Origin: Mytilisepta virgata
Taxonomy: Eukaryota > Mollusca > Bivalvia > Mytilida > Mytilidae
Direction of reading: 5' to 3'
Assembly (NCBI GenBank): GCA_028015205.1
Contig: CM051514.1
Coordinates: 27,606,150 to 27,670,149 of the forward strand
DNA: 64,000 nt
Shown here: positions 1 to 10,376 of the stretch, in pieces
Layout: each line of letters begins with the position of its first letter
Numbering within the stretch: position 1 is the stretch's first letter
The notes under the pieces: model-generated
What the model was told of the DNA's origin: nothing
Database searches by the model: none
The model's input: only the letters and a program-made list of their open reading frames with translations
Translations under genes and position numbers: made by a program

Positions 1-884
1 ACTCCTAGTGCAATAATCCTTCAGAAGTAAATGGAAAGTAGCAAAGAAGAAAACTATTGCAATACTTGAATAAAAAACGGAGTAATATGAATTAGTTTAA
101 AAATTAAATTTGTGAAAATGTATACTTTTTATACATAAATTGTAGATTATGAAATCTTCTTGTGTCATATATATTTGTATTTCTGCTTACCATCCAAGGC
201 TCTGGAAGCAGTCATATTGGCCAGTCATGACCTAATTGAAAGAACCTTAGTGAGCACGCTCACATACCCCACGCGTTCTGCTATTGGACTATACAAATTA
301 ACCTTGAGCTCGTAAACTTTTGCGAATTAAAAATTTGTGATAACATACACAGTTACATATGCACAACTACATATGGTGTACTTCTTGCATACCAAGTTTC
401 GTTAAATTCTGTTCAGTAGTTTAAGAGGAGTTGCGTTCACAAACTAAAATCAGGATTTTCTGCAAAGGGCCATAACTCCCACAAAAATTTGCGGATAAAA
501 AATTCCTGGTAATATGCACAACTACTTGCATACCAAGTTTCATTAAATTCTGTTCAGTAGTTGAAGAGGAGTTGCGTTCACAAACTTTGATCACGGACGG
601 ACGGACTGACGGACTGACGGACGGACGGCCCAGTCAAAAACATTATACCCTCCGCAACTTCGTTGCGTGGGGTATAATAATGTTCCAAATGACTGATTGT
701 CACAATCAGTCATTTACAACTTGTTTTCTTAAATTATGGTCATAATTCTTATATAGTTCATTTGTTATTTTTTACTTTTCTTAAACTTTTTATTAAAATG
801 ACTGAAATTACTTGGCTGTTTTTCCAGAGCCTTGTTACTATCAAATTATAAACTTATTTACATTTTAAGTAACAATCAACTTAC
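1..884. repeat. Intergenic/intronic stretch with dispersed bivalve-type repeat
   Basis: No coding signal is visible. From about 355 to 565 a segment occurs twice in tandem; both copies contain 'cataccaagtttcrttaaat' and 'gaggagttgcgttcacaaac'. It ends in a run of GGAC/GGACT units (about 593-628) and a short hairpin at about 643-676, where ATTATACCC pairs with GGGTATAAT. Repeats with a 'gacggacggacgg' run followed by such a hairpin are, as I recall, common in bivalve genomes. The stretch lies downstream of the last visible exon of the decayed SWIM gene, so part of it may be intron of that gene. Confidence 0.6.
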
Positions 885-1814
885 CTTTGACAGAAAGTAT
901 GATGGATGTTGCATTTTTCTTCTGGGCTGCTTTCCTTTTTCTTTTTAGGGCTGTCTTTACATTAGATGGCTTTGTCGCTGATTTTTCTTTGTGTAGAGGC
1001 AGACTGTCACTTGTTTCAACAGATGTTTTAAGTTTAGCTATTAGCTCGACTAAAATGTTACTGACTTCAGTGAGAACTTCAGGGCTCTGAGAGAGAAAGC
1101 TAAGGTCATCCATTATCTTTATATTTTCCCTTAACTTGTTTCTGGCCTTACAAAGTAATGATGAGTTATGTTGAATTGGAAGATCAATATCATGTTGAAC
1201 CTCTATTAATTCCAACTCTTCCCCTTGATCAAAACATTCAATTGACACTTCTAATGCCCCAGATGATAAAAAGTCTGAATCTAGTTGTAGATAAGGGCTC
1301 TGAATATATATTGGACAGAGGTCATTCCAGCAATACTGGGTGTAACGCAGTACAGCAAAATAGTGCTTACAAGGCAAAAATGATTTTTTAAAATCATCAC
1401 AAGAGCAGGATGGTAATCTATCATTTGAACCAAAGTCTACCTGATAATAACGTTCAGATTCATTTTCGCTCTTTACAAATAGCACACCATTGGGAATTTC
1501 TTCCACATCATCATTACAGTAGTTGGCTGCTGCTGCATACCTAATCAAACAATGTTTGACTACATTTCGTGGTAAGTTATGCAGAAATTCTGGTATGTGT
1601 GTGTTGTATTGCCTGTATTGACTGCTATAAAAGTAGTTAAGTCTACGAAAAGACATAATTTGCTCTGGCACAAAATCTTTGATGATGATTTCAACCACCC
1701 TGTCCCGGTAAGTTTGGTATAAAAATTCTTCAGCGAACTATTTAGGGATTCTACCCCATTGTTGGTTCTCATCATAGAATTAAATCCAGGTTCAATAAAT
1801 GCTCTGCACCATCT
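885..1814 (-). pseudogene. Exon f: transposase end plus SWIM zinc finger
   Basis: It opens after TTTGCAG with RWCRAFIEPGFNSMMRTNNGVESLN, the family's 'TNN-x-VESxN' motif carrying the last acidic residue of the core. Near 1720 the frame shifts by one base; the text resumes as YQTYRDRVVEIIIKDF. About 100 residues further is the SWIM zinc finger CSCDDFKKSFLPCKH (CxC...CxH, all four ligands present). The tail is Ser/Leu-rich and ends in a basic KRKRKAAQKK stretch that could be a nuclear-localisation signal. It ends at a near-consensus donor (AAAG|GTAAGT at 884), so at least one more exon existed to the left. Confidence 0.82.
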
Positions 1815-1961
1815 CTGCAAAAAGAATAGATTGGGAAACATGTGTCATACATTATGAACCAATACATATAAATGAAATATAGGTGCAGAATAAGTTTTAC
1901 ATATGTATCACAACAAGTTATTTGAGTAAAAATGCTGGTACAATCGCCAAGCAGATCAAGG

Positions 1962-2288
1962 GCCGAAAATTCAAGAATTTTTTTTTCACTTTCAAGTGCA
2001 TTTATCAAGCTAGGACTTACAGTTCTTGAGATATGGAGGTGTTCATAAAACCTTAACATTGCTATTATATGTATTAAAAATTGTCAAAGTCACTAACCAG
2101 AAAATCAAGGTCAAGGTCAAAAGATGGGGATGCAGCTGAGCTAAGCTACCACTGGGGCATATGCATGCCAAATTTTATCGACCTAGGACTTATAGTTCTT
2201 GAGATATGGATGGGCTCATAAAACCTTAACACAAAAGTTAACACCGCCGTCGCCGTCGGTAAAGCAACATGCTTCGCAGGCCAGACAA
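1962..2288. repeat. Dispersed repeat with an internal duplication, in an intron of the SWIM gene
   Basis: 'agttcttgagatatgga' followed by 'cataaaaccttaac' occurs at about 2020 and again at about 2193, roughly 173 bp apart. The right copy ends in a GC-rich motif (ccgccgtcgccgtcgg) followed by 'gcaacatgcttcgcaggcc'. No coding capacity is visible. It looks like the end of a non-autonomous element that is common in bivalves; the family is not identified. Confidence 0.5.
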
Positions 2289-2400
2289 AAACTGTTAGTT
2301 AACCAAAGATCTTTTAAGTGTCCTGGGTTGACAGACCCATAAATTGAGACAAATATAAAAGCAGATCATAACGATTTCCCAAATCGAAACATATTATTAC

Positions 2401-2579
2401 CTCAGGAATACTGAGCCAATAGCTATCTAGATATTTCCTCACTTGTTCTTTAGCAAAAACTTCTGATTGTCTTAATACGGATACAGCATTTTCGTATTCT
2501 TCTGGATTTGGTGCTCCAAGAATTGTCCTCATTAAAGAAAGAAACTGAGCTGTCTCTTCATCTGTTAAATTATTTTTTC
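2401..2579 (-). pseudogene. Exon e: transposase C-terminal linker
   Basis: It begins after TGCTTTCAG in phase 1 (completing an Arg codon) and ends CCTGAG|GTAATA in phase 0. It is intact and reads KNNLTDEETAQFLSLMR, then NPEEYENAVSVLRQS and VRKYLDSYWLSIPE. This is an acidic, helical segment of the kind that lies between the MULE core and the SWIM finger. No stop or shift is visible within its 59 codons. Confidence 0.75.
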
Positions 2580-3307
2580 CTGAAAGCAAAATTAGGTTTC
2601 AACATTTTGCTTAAAACATCTGTTATTAGGATCCCAATACACTGGTATCCACCTACAGTAAAAGTTGAGCTAGAAAATAAACAGCGTATCAGTTTTAGCT
2701 AGTCACATGGTTGATACACAGTGTTAGTACATATTATTTTTATATGCATGCACACATGTAATACTCAGATTTCTAAGCATACATTAAAACGCCAATCATA
2801 TAGTGTCAGCATTTTTTCTATAAACAAATGCAGTGTGTGAAACAAAAATTTTCAGTATTGTAGCCCGAACTTCAATCTCAAGAAATTTTCCTATGGACAC
2901 CATTGTAAAATTTTAAATTTCTTCATGCACCTACTGAATTTTACATAGCCTCAGGCTACTGGTCTACCGTGAATCTTGCACACAGCAAATGTATGAGAGA
3001 CGACATGAAGAACGGGTGATAAATTTCTTTAAGTTGATGTGCATTTATTGATCATTTGGTCTAATACACATTAATTAAACATGGGTACATGTAGTTGTTT
3101 ATCCTATGTACCACAGAATAATGGAGAGATATTTTTTTTTCAAATATCTGCATCAATTTATACATGTAGTTATTTTGTGGTGCATTATTACTTTAAAATA
3201 AATTTATTGGTTAACAAATTAATTTGTGTTCTATAATTTTGCACTCATTTTGAAATAATACACTTTATTTGCTCATGTTGCTGTGAAATTAAGGTAGATC
3301 AGCTTAC

Positions 3308-4274
3308 TTTTCTTTGTCCAACGAAGCCAAGCCTGCTCGATATGAAATATGCAAAGATACTTCTTGGCTGATGGAAATTCTCTGTGTACAGCCTGGTACT
3401 CAATGTCAGAGTAGTCCATCATGAAGGCTTCTGGTTCCCATTCCTCGTTTTATTTTTTAAGTATTATTAGGGCCTCTGAGATGTTATCTATACTTTCATT
3501 TTCAATAATGAATTCTGCTACAGGAAAATAGCTAACATTTGTCCTGACAACTACTAAAAATAATGGCAAAGCATATTTACTAGTTTTGTATGTTGAATCA
3601 ATTAAAATATACTTTCCATATTTTTCCATAATTTTTTGTTGTTGCTCAGTTTGGTGAACAAATAAAAATGTGTTCTTGTTGATACCGCTGGTTGCACCAT
3701 TTGCTGTTATATCACCCTCTTCATCATCAGAATCAGGAAGGAAAACCCTGTGTGTCTTTAGGATCTGACTGGTTCCACTTGTAGGTTTATCTCCAAGGCA
3801 TGGCCTAAAAAAGAACTTATCAAATGTATTGGCTCTCCAATCTTCGATTTTATGCTCCAAATTTCTTGATCCAGTCCAGAGAATGATCCAGAAGCTAGAC
3901 ACTGATGAATATAATTGTATATGTCTCTGCTGGTAGGATAATATGATCTATCAGTGTCAACTGGGTTTACCATATCAGGAAAGCAGAAGTTTTTCTGAAC
4001 ATGCTGCTTAAGAACACGTCTGATATAGGGAACTGAAGTCAAACCCATTTCAACATGCTGTTTAACCACACTTTTTAGGTCTGGATGCATAGAATTTGAA
4101 AATCCACTTTCAACTGTCACATTGTGATTGGTGTGAGCACCTTTTAATGGCAATTTCATATATATTTTTGTTTCACGTTGTACGTTTTCTTTATTCAAAT
4201 TATCTGTCAAACTGTCTAATTGTGTTTGTCTCCTATGGCGTCCCGCTTTTTCATCTACAGCATATTCTGGATAT
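3308..4274 (-). pseudogene. Exon d: MULE-type transposase core, broken by one frameshift and one stop
   Basis: The 967-nt exon is bordered by TTTTTTCAG and A|GTAAGC. The first part has a long linker with HTNHNV, then YYPTSRDIYNYIHQC and GLDQE. Around 3860 the reading frame shifts; continuity (GLDQE to NLEHKIEDWRANTFDKFFFRP) needs one extra base, and the exon length is exactly one short of what both splice phases demand. The second part carries LFVHQTEQQQKIMEKYG, ILIDSTYKTSKYALPLF (first acidic residue of the core) and, after a TAA at 3450-3452, EWEPEAFMMDYSDIE and the F-H motif CIFHIEQAW. The stop sits where the family usually has Trp (LKKxN). All canonical core motifs are otherwise present. 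Confidence 0.85.
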
Positions 4275-4339
4275 CTGAAAAAAGATGATAACAAAAATAA
4301 ATATGTACTGACATGATCAACTGATAATAAAAATAATTG

Positions 4340-5018
4340 GACATCAGATTCCTGTTCTGTGTGATGGAATCTGGTGTATGAGTGTGATATACTGACAGAT
4401 ATATACATATGACATCAGATTCCTGTTCTGTGTGATGGAATTTGGTGTATGAGTGTGATATACTGACAGATATATACATATGACATTAGATTCCTGTCTT
4501 GTGTGATGGAATCTGGTGTATGAGTGTGATATACTGACAGATATATACATATGACATTAGATTCCAGTTTTGTGTGATGGAATCTGGTGTATGAGTGTGA
4601 TATACTGACAGATATATACATATGAAATTAGATTCCTGTTCTGTGTGATGGAATTTGGTGTATGAGTGTGATATACTGACAGATATATACATATGACATT
4701 AGATTCCTGTCTTGTGTGATGGAATCTGGTGTATGAGTGTGATATACTGACAGATATATACATATGACATTAGATTCCTGTCTTGTGTGATGGAATCTGG
4801 TGTATGAGTGTGATATACTGACAAATATATACATATGACATTAGATTCCAGTTTTGTGTGATGGAATCTGGTGTATGAGTGTGATATACTGACAGATATA
4901 TGCATATGACATCAGATTCCTGTTCTGTGTGATGGAATCTGGTGTATGAGTGTGATATACTGACAAATATATACATATGACATCAGATTCCAGTTCTGTG
5001 TGATGGAATCTGGTTTAT
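4340..5018. repeat. 71-bp tandem repeat (about 9.5 copies) inside an intron
   Basis: Units start near 4342, 4413, 4484, 4555, 4626, 4697, 4768, 4839, 4910 and 4981, with exact 71-bp spacing. Each contains CAGATTCC or TAGATTCC, then 13 bases, then GGAATCTG, an inverted repeat able to form an 8-bp stem. Diagnostic variants recur in order: the ttcctgttctg, ttcctgtcttg, ttccagttttg series of units 2-4 is repeated in units 5-8, so blocks of units were duplicated. The six overlapping short reading frames across it are artefacts of the repeat. The array fills most of the intron between exons c and d of the decayed SWIM gene. Confidence 0.95.
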
Positions 5019-5031
5019 ACAAATGTCTCAC

Positions 5032-5138
5032 CTTGTAATATATCTAACTGTCAGTTTTGCAGTGCAACCAACTTTTTTAGTCGTCTGGATGTTAAACCTT
5101 GTCTTTTTGTAGTTATGATCACTATCTTTCTCTTTTGT
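5032..5138 (-). pseudogene. Exon c: CARF-like domain, end
   Basis: The acceptor is TTGTTGTAG and the donor is AG|GTGAGA in phase 2. The 35 full codons read TKEKDSDHNYKKTRF followed by TKKVGCTAKLTVRYI. The 'KK-V-x-C-x-A' motif followed by a basic strand is typical of the zinc-binding end of CARF/FLYWCH/FAR1-like DNA-binding regions. The Arg codon split across the next intron joins exactly to YPEYAVD in exon d, which confirms the junction. Confidence 0.78.
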
Positions 5139-5826
5139 CTACAACAAAGAGGAGGAAGTTTATACATTTCTGAACAGTTTTTAATTTCCAAGAAAAACTG
5201 AGAATCCAATATGTCAAAAAGGTAAAAGATTTTTTTTTAAATCAACGAGCAACAAATGTCAGTAGACAGAAAATTGACTACAAAAAACTAAAAATGCAAT
5301 AAAAAAATGTGAAAATTTGTGGCAACAAAATGAACAGCATCAGCACTTAAAATGACTTATCTTTTCCTATTGATTACTGTATAGAAATTAAACAGTTTTA
5401 AATCTGTATTCATTTTATTGATGGGGTTGACATCAATGAAAATGTTTTGTTAGCCATTGGCCCAGACATTTGAATTTGGAGCTAATAAGGTATCTATTAT
5501 TATTTTTATAGGCCAGATAACCAAATGTCCTAACGACACTAATGTTTCCCTGATGTTCCTGATCATGTGATACCAGATGACTGCAGACTGGTAGTGTTAA
5601 CTGTTTCATCGAAACCTAAATTTTTGTTCTTGTCAGTTTTGCTTGAATGTATTACTGTATTAATATATAACCTTATCTTCGTGGCTTTAAAGCAGTGCAA
5701 TTGACAAACAGATAGAAAAAAACAAAGATACAAATATAGAATATTTGTATATATAAATCTGCTAATAATTTTCATTAAAAAAATCTAATGATAATAAAGC
5801 ATACATAAAAGGATGTTTATAATTGC

Positions 5827-5971
5827 CTCTTTTCCCTGCTTTCGCTTGTGGCCATACTGGCAAGCAGATACCACACTCCTTTCGACAATGAAAGGAGCAT
5901 TACTGCGTATGTCTTGATACTGCCAGAGTACTCTTCGCCCCGTCTTCTCTTTCTTCTTAATGTCATCTGAC
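5827..5971 (-). pseudogene. Exon b: CARF-like domain, middle part
   Basis: The acceptor TTTAG|GTCAG completes a Trp codon from exon a and the exon then reads SDDIKKKEKTGRRVLWQYQD, later NAPFIVERSVVSACQYGHK. The frame needed by exon c requires the exon to end at 5827, where the donor is GCAATT rather than GT. This is either a rare GC-AG intron or a mutated donor. A GT further on (near 5804) exists but gives the wrong phase and would hit a stop in exon c. Confidence 0.7.
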
Positions 5972-6830
5972 CTAAATTTAAATTAAGATAGAACTTTAGA
6001 ATATGAAAGCAAATTTAAACTGAATAGTTTATCAGACGAAAAAAGTATGGTACACTGTATCAAAGATGTTTGTTAAAATTTGCATGTAAAAATGGGCACA
6101 AACAATTCTAATGAGATATATATCATCAATATTTTCCTTCAGAAAACTTCTGATATCAAACTTCATTCAATGTGTTACGAAAAAATATTTGAAAAACATA
6201 CATATTTACAATCAGTCTAATTTAGATTGATGGTGGCAGGTAAGATCGCAATAGCCCTGTAAATTTATTACCCATCTTCCACTTTTACTTTATTCTTTCT
6301 GAGTAAACATGTAAACCACATTTGAAAGTGATTCTAATGCACCTTCTTTTTCTCAACATCAATAAATTGGCATCATATAACTTAGTACAAATAGTACACA
6401 TTAATGTTTTTTTTTATTAATTCCAATATTCAATTTTCTGTTGTATGATGTATTACGTAAGATAATATATTCATTTATAATGCAATTGTTCTATTTGAGC
6501 AGTCAAATTGTACCGACTTATATCATGCCACAGTGACTACATATCACTTTTTGGGAATGCCCTTTTTTATGGCATTATGTGGATTAGCCAGTCAATGACG
6601 TTATTTATAGGCGGAGGTTGGATATTGATCTTATAAATAAGGGAAGAGAGTCGCGGTGGGATAATTTATAGATTTTATTTATTTTTTTTTTTTTTTTGCA
6701 AAAAACTACAACCAAAATTCTGAATTTGGCTCGAAACAGAAAAACACTCGGGAAACCCTTGCGTTTTCCTGTTTTTAACTATGTTTAAGCCTCATCTGTA
6801 TAAAAATTTTATAATCTCATAAAATATTAC

Positions 6831-6989
6831 CAAGTCACAAAAGTGGAAAGGGATGCCCTCTTATGAGCTTCGAGAACTATATCCAGATCTTCTTTTGAGT
6901 CAAGCCATCCTGTTATGAAGGTAGGTTTTTTCCTCATCTACAGAAGCTTCATGTAGGCAAGGTGGGATCCATGGTGTATCATCATCCAT
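6831..6989 (-). pseudogene. Exon a: N-terminus of the CARF-like domain
   Basis: An ATG at 6937 opens a frame starting MRKKPTFITGWLDSKEDLD and ends with a GTAATA donor after 6831 in phase 2. A second ATG at 6989 opens MDDDTPWIPPCLHEASVDEE in another frame. That frame would join the first through a one-base change in the A-run near 6930, so the true start could be 6989. FITGW followed by an S/K/E/D-rich stretch and ending in STFVTW matches the start of CARF-type domains as I know them. Upstream exons outside the visible ATGs cannot be excluded. Confidence 0.65.
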
Positions 6990-7019
6990 TTCTTACAAAA
7001 AAAAACATAATTACAAGAT

Positions 7020-7110
7020 ACAAGAGGCTCCCATGAGCCTGAATAGCTCACCTGACTTAAATACCATTTTTGACATTTAAAAGGGTCATCTCTTTTTGAT
7101 GCTCTCCTTA
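7020..7110. repeat. Start of an AGCTCACCTG-type dispersed repeat
   Basis: 'agaggctcccatgagcctg' and 'atagctcacctgacttaaat' match the start of a repeat family seen again near 53070 and 54030. No gene is visible between 7110 and 7430. Confidence 0.5.
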
Positions 7111-7433
7111 ATGCATAAAAGTGTACAGTTTAATTAGCTGAACATTTTAGCAATCAAAAGCTTTTAACTACTTTCCACGGATTGACAGTTATAGGCCATT
7201 AACAGTTATTTTTACCTTTAAGAAAACATAACTTCTATAAGGGGTCATTAAAAAAATTCCATATTATTGACCTATTAGTAGGGCTTAACTGTTATGAAGC
7301 ATTTATGCCAATAAACAACTGTACAAAGTTTGGTTGTAATTGGACAAATGGTGTTAGACAAGTTAATGGTTTTAATTCAATGAGGAAAGGTTGTAAAAAG
7401 GGTAAATTTTGACGTTCTAAGGTGTAGACAATA

Positions 7434-7870
7434 TTGAGATGTGGAATAAATGTACGCGACACAACCAATATAAACAAACAGGAATTTAAAAAATCACAAT
7501 GGAAAACAGCCAGCAGTCTTCAACATGACCAGAGGTCACTGCTCGCCGTCTTGCATTGGCCCAAGACTTAAGATACAATACAAAAGATTCAATACCAATC
7601 CCGAAATTATCAATGAAAGACCCAATTCTTGACATAGAACAGTGAACACAAGATGACAAGGACAAACAAAAGCTTTGGCAAAAATTCCTGGCTTAGGACA
7701 GGCACATATAAAATGTAAATAGTATTTTTAGACTTGGGCCAATGCAAGACAGCGAGCAACGACCTTTGGTAACGTTGAGGACTGCTGGCTGTCTAGCTTC
7801 CATTGTGGATTTTTTTAATTGACGATTGATTATGTAGATTGTGTCACGAACATTTATTCCACATCTCATT
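7434..7870. mobile_element. Fold-back/MITE-like element with arms of about 135 bp
   Basis: The left arm (7434-7569; gagatgtggaataaatg ... gtcttgcattggcccaagac) is the reverse complement of the right arm (7731-7870; gacttgggccaatgcaagac ... catttattccacatctc), with scattered mismatches. The unpaired centre is about 160 bp and has no coding capacity. The trinucleotide ATT lies on both sides of the outer GAGATG/CATCTC ends and could be a 3-bp target duplication, but that is short enough to be chance. Superfamily unassigned. Confidence 0.8.
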
Positions 7871-8001
7871 ATCGTCTTTTAAAATGTAAAACAACACATT
7901 AACGATATGGTATCATTTTACACATACACATGTACAAATATTTTTTATAAACATCTCCCATAAAAATTTATTTCGAAATAAACAAATTATCTATTAAATG
8001 T

Positions 8002-8576
8002 AGTAACAACTTGAAATGGGAACCACACATTTATAACATCTACAAGAAAGCAAATTCCACTCTAGGCTTTCTTAAACGAAATCTTAACATCAGCTCCAAG
8101 TCAATTAAGGAACAGGCATATAAATCTCTCGTTCGACCAACTTTGGAATATGCCTGTTCAGGGTGGGACCGTACCTACAGCAAGACATAGACAATATTGA
8201 ACGAGTCCAAAGAAGGGCAGCACGCTTTGTCTCCAACAAATATAGAAAAACATCAAGTGTTGGAGACATGTTGACACATCATGAATGGCGTAGTCTTTCT
8301 GACAGAAGGAAAGACTCTAGACTCGCCATGTTTTACAAAATTGTCAACAAAGATGTATAGCCATACAACACTCATGACACTCAGGCAGATTAATACCACA
8401 AACCAGACACACCAGGCATTCCAACAATAAAAAGCTACCAAATTCCAACATGTAAAACAGAATACAGAAAACAATCATTTTTCCATCGCACCATCAGACA
8501 ATGGAACTCCTTACCTGATAGTATCGTCAAAGCTGACACCCTGGACTCGTTCAAAACCCAAATTTCTAAAATGTAA
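8002..8576 (+). pseudogene. 5'-truncated LINE: 3' end of a non-LTR reverse transcriptase
   Basis: The translated text follows the C-terminal signature of Jockey/CR1-like LINE ORF2 proteins: ANSTLGFLKRNL, then YKSLVRPTLEYACSGWD, then a one-base frameshift near 8165, then YLQQDIDNIERVQRRAARFV, SLSDRRKDSRLAMFYKIVN, and finally SFFHRTIRQWNSLPDSIV and LDSFKTQISKM with a stop at 8574-8576. Internal stops lie at 8358 and shortly after. The catalytic RT palm and the endonuclease are absent, so this is a typical dead-on-arrival 5' truncation. The AT-rich 8577-8830 may be its 3' UTR. Confidence 0.9.
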
Positions 8577-9216
8577 TATTTTTCCAAAGCTGTACATAGT
8601 TTTATTATTATCTATTGATCACCAACAGTAAATTTTTGTTCTGTAACTGTAATTTTTGAAATAATATCATGTTTTTGTTTATCCTGAAATTGATTAATAG
8701 CTTGTTTTTAATTTTATTTTTTATTTTGTACATATGATCTATGTCTTGGCTGTAGGTGCATCTTTAAATTTTGTAACCCTCTCCCGTGGCATTTCCTTCA
8801 ATTCATAAATTTGAAGTTGGCCACTATACTAGGAAGATAGATAAAGTTTACGGCTCTACAATACATCCTGTATATGTCTGTACGTGGACTACGTACAGTT
8901 ACTTTAGAGGTTTTTATCGACAATACTATTTCTCCTTAACTCTGGAGATTTTAAATTAGGATATTGCTGCATCATCAGACATGTGTTTATCTACACCCCA
9001 ATTTTAATGTGAACACATGTACATTATATTACCTATATCTCCATGATCTCATCTTCTACATCTCACATGTCTCATCGGTTAAATGAATATTTTTAACTCC
9101 TTCCAGGAGAGTTCGTTTATGTTTTGGTTCTTCTCGTACTTTATATCATTTTTTGGTTTTTAGCTGTCTAATTTGTTATTGCCTACGTCAGACATCAGAA
9201 TCCTTACATTCATGCG
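8577..9216. other. Non-coding stretch, probably LINE 3' UTR then unique AT-rich DNA
   Basis: No gene or clear repeat boundary is visible. An imperfect match of 'ccttcaattcataaatttgaag' around 8798-8820 could form a small hairpin. Confidence 0.4.
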
Positions 9217-9895
9217 ACCCCCAATCCAAAGATACTAATATTAGATATAGTAAATTATACTATGCTGTATACGACGCATTTCAAGCAGTTACCTCTCATT
9301 AGCAGCATTAAATTCGAAACATTTGGAAGATTTAAAACCAAATTTATATTAAACAAGAAGTACTCAACCAAAAATACCGAAATAGGAAGCCAAATTTCAG
9401 CTAAGGAGATCTACCATGTGCAATGCAAGGAATGAACCCTTAGTATTTCTATTATTTTTTAATATTGCTAAATACTGGTAATTTCTGCAACAAATCAATG
9501 AATAATCATGTCAGACAAGTCTGACGACTGGGTTGGCGAATACCCTCGGGGACCTAGGGTCCACCAGCTGAGGTATCTTCCCAGGAGTTTCAAAATAACA
9601 ATCCAAAGATACTAATATTAAATATCGTAAATTTATACTATGTTGTATACGACGCATTTCAAGGATTAAAACCGAAACATTTGGAAGACCAAAAACCAAA
9701 CTTATATTAAACAAGAAGTACTCAACCAAAAATACCGAAATAGGAAGCTAAGGAGATCTACCATGTGCAATACAAAGAATGAACCCTTAGTTTTTCTATT
9801 ATTTTTGAATTTTGCTAAATACTGGTAATTTCTGAAACAAATCAATGAATAATCATGTCACACAAGACTGACGACTGGGTTGGCGAATACCCTCA
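9217..9895 (-). repeat. Two tandem copies of the 378-bp repeat family, older and inverted
   Basis: Reverse-complement of the array at 15552-16969. The marker 'caatccaaagatactaatat' starts at about 9221 and again at about 9599, giving the same period of about 378 bp. The copies differ by several substitutions, and the second lacks about 20 bp (agttacctctcattagcagc). These copies are clearly more diverged than the units of the array near 16 kb. Confidence 0.9.
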
Positions 9896-10159
9896 TTTGT
9901 TACAGTAATGCTGTTTAATTGAGGTCTTGAGCTGGTCTTGAGCTGTTTTTTAACATCGGACTCGGTAATCTTTTGAACTAAGTTTTACTGTGTGTATCCC
10001 CGTGTTTGTTTTCTCCACATTGGCTTGAGATATAGGAGAGGGTTTAGATCTCTCAAAACATGTATAACCCCGCCGCATTTTTGCGCTTGTCCCAAGTCAC
10101 GAACATCTAGCCTGTGTTTGTCTTGTGTGTTTTTTTTTATTTGTGTTCATTTGTATATT

Positions 10160-10235
10160 TCGAGTTTTTTTCTGCTTCTTGGTCGGGTTGTTGTTTCTTA
10201 AACACATTCCTCGTTTCCATTCTCTATTCTATGCT
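10160..10235 (+). repeat. Dispersed repeat fragment (ggtcgggttgttgt type)
   Basis: 'ttctgcttcttggtcgggtt' followed by 'aacacattcctcgtttccat' has a close relative at about 36540-36600. I recall this as a very frequent mussel repeat, which is part of the taxonomic call. Confidence 0.55.
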
Positions 10236-10376
10236 TCTTTTGTTGAATATTTCAAAATTGGCATGCGAGTACATCATGTACCTTTAAAAGAATTAACTAA
10301 AGATGTCACGTGGTAACATTTATTCATGGTATTTATTTCTTGGTGTATGCATCATGTTCCATGTTGGACGTTTCCA

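Larger units (their letters stand above)
885..6989 (-). pseudogene. Decayed CARF-like / MULE transposase / SWIM zinc-finger gene (6 visible exons)
   Basis: Read on the - strand, six exons (6831-6937, 5827-5971, 5032-5138, 3308-4274, 2401-2579, 885-1814) splice in consistent phase. Domain order is a CARF/ALS2CR8-like region (motifs FITGWLDSKEDLD and TKKVGCTAKLTVRYI), a MULE-type transposase core (ILIDSTYKTSKYALPLF, then MMDYSDIE and CIFHIEQAW), and a SWIM zinc finger (CSC...CKH). CARF-type proteins and MULE/SWIM transposases are known families; the fusion is seen here directly. Lesions: a one-nucleotide deletion near 3860, a stop at 3450-3452, a frameshift near 1720, a GC instead of GT donor at 5826, and a possible N-terminal frameshift in an A-run near 6930. 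The last exon ends in a strong AAAG|GTAAGT donor, so the gene continued beyond the left edge. It is either an old transposon gene or a dead copy of a domesticated one. Confidence 0.82.

Noticed and set aside
4255..4976. A ladder of 68-residue open frames, all beginning MYISVSISHSYT or similar
   Set aside because: They are shifted readings of the 71-bp tandem repeat; period 71 is not a multiple of three and simply happens to lack stops in these frames.
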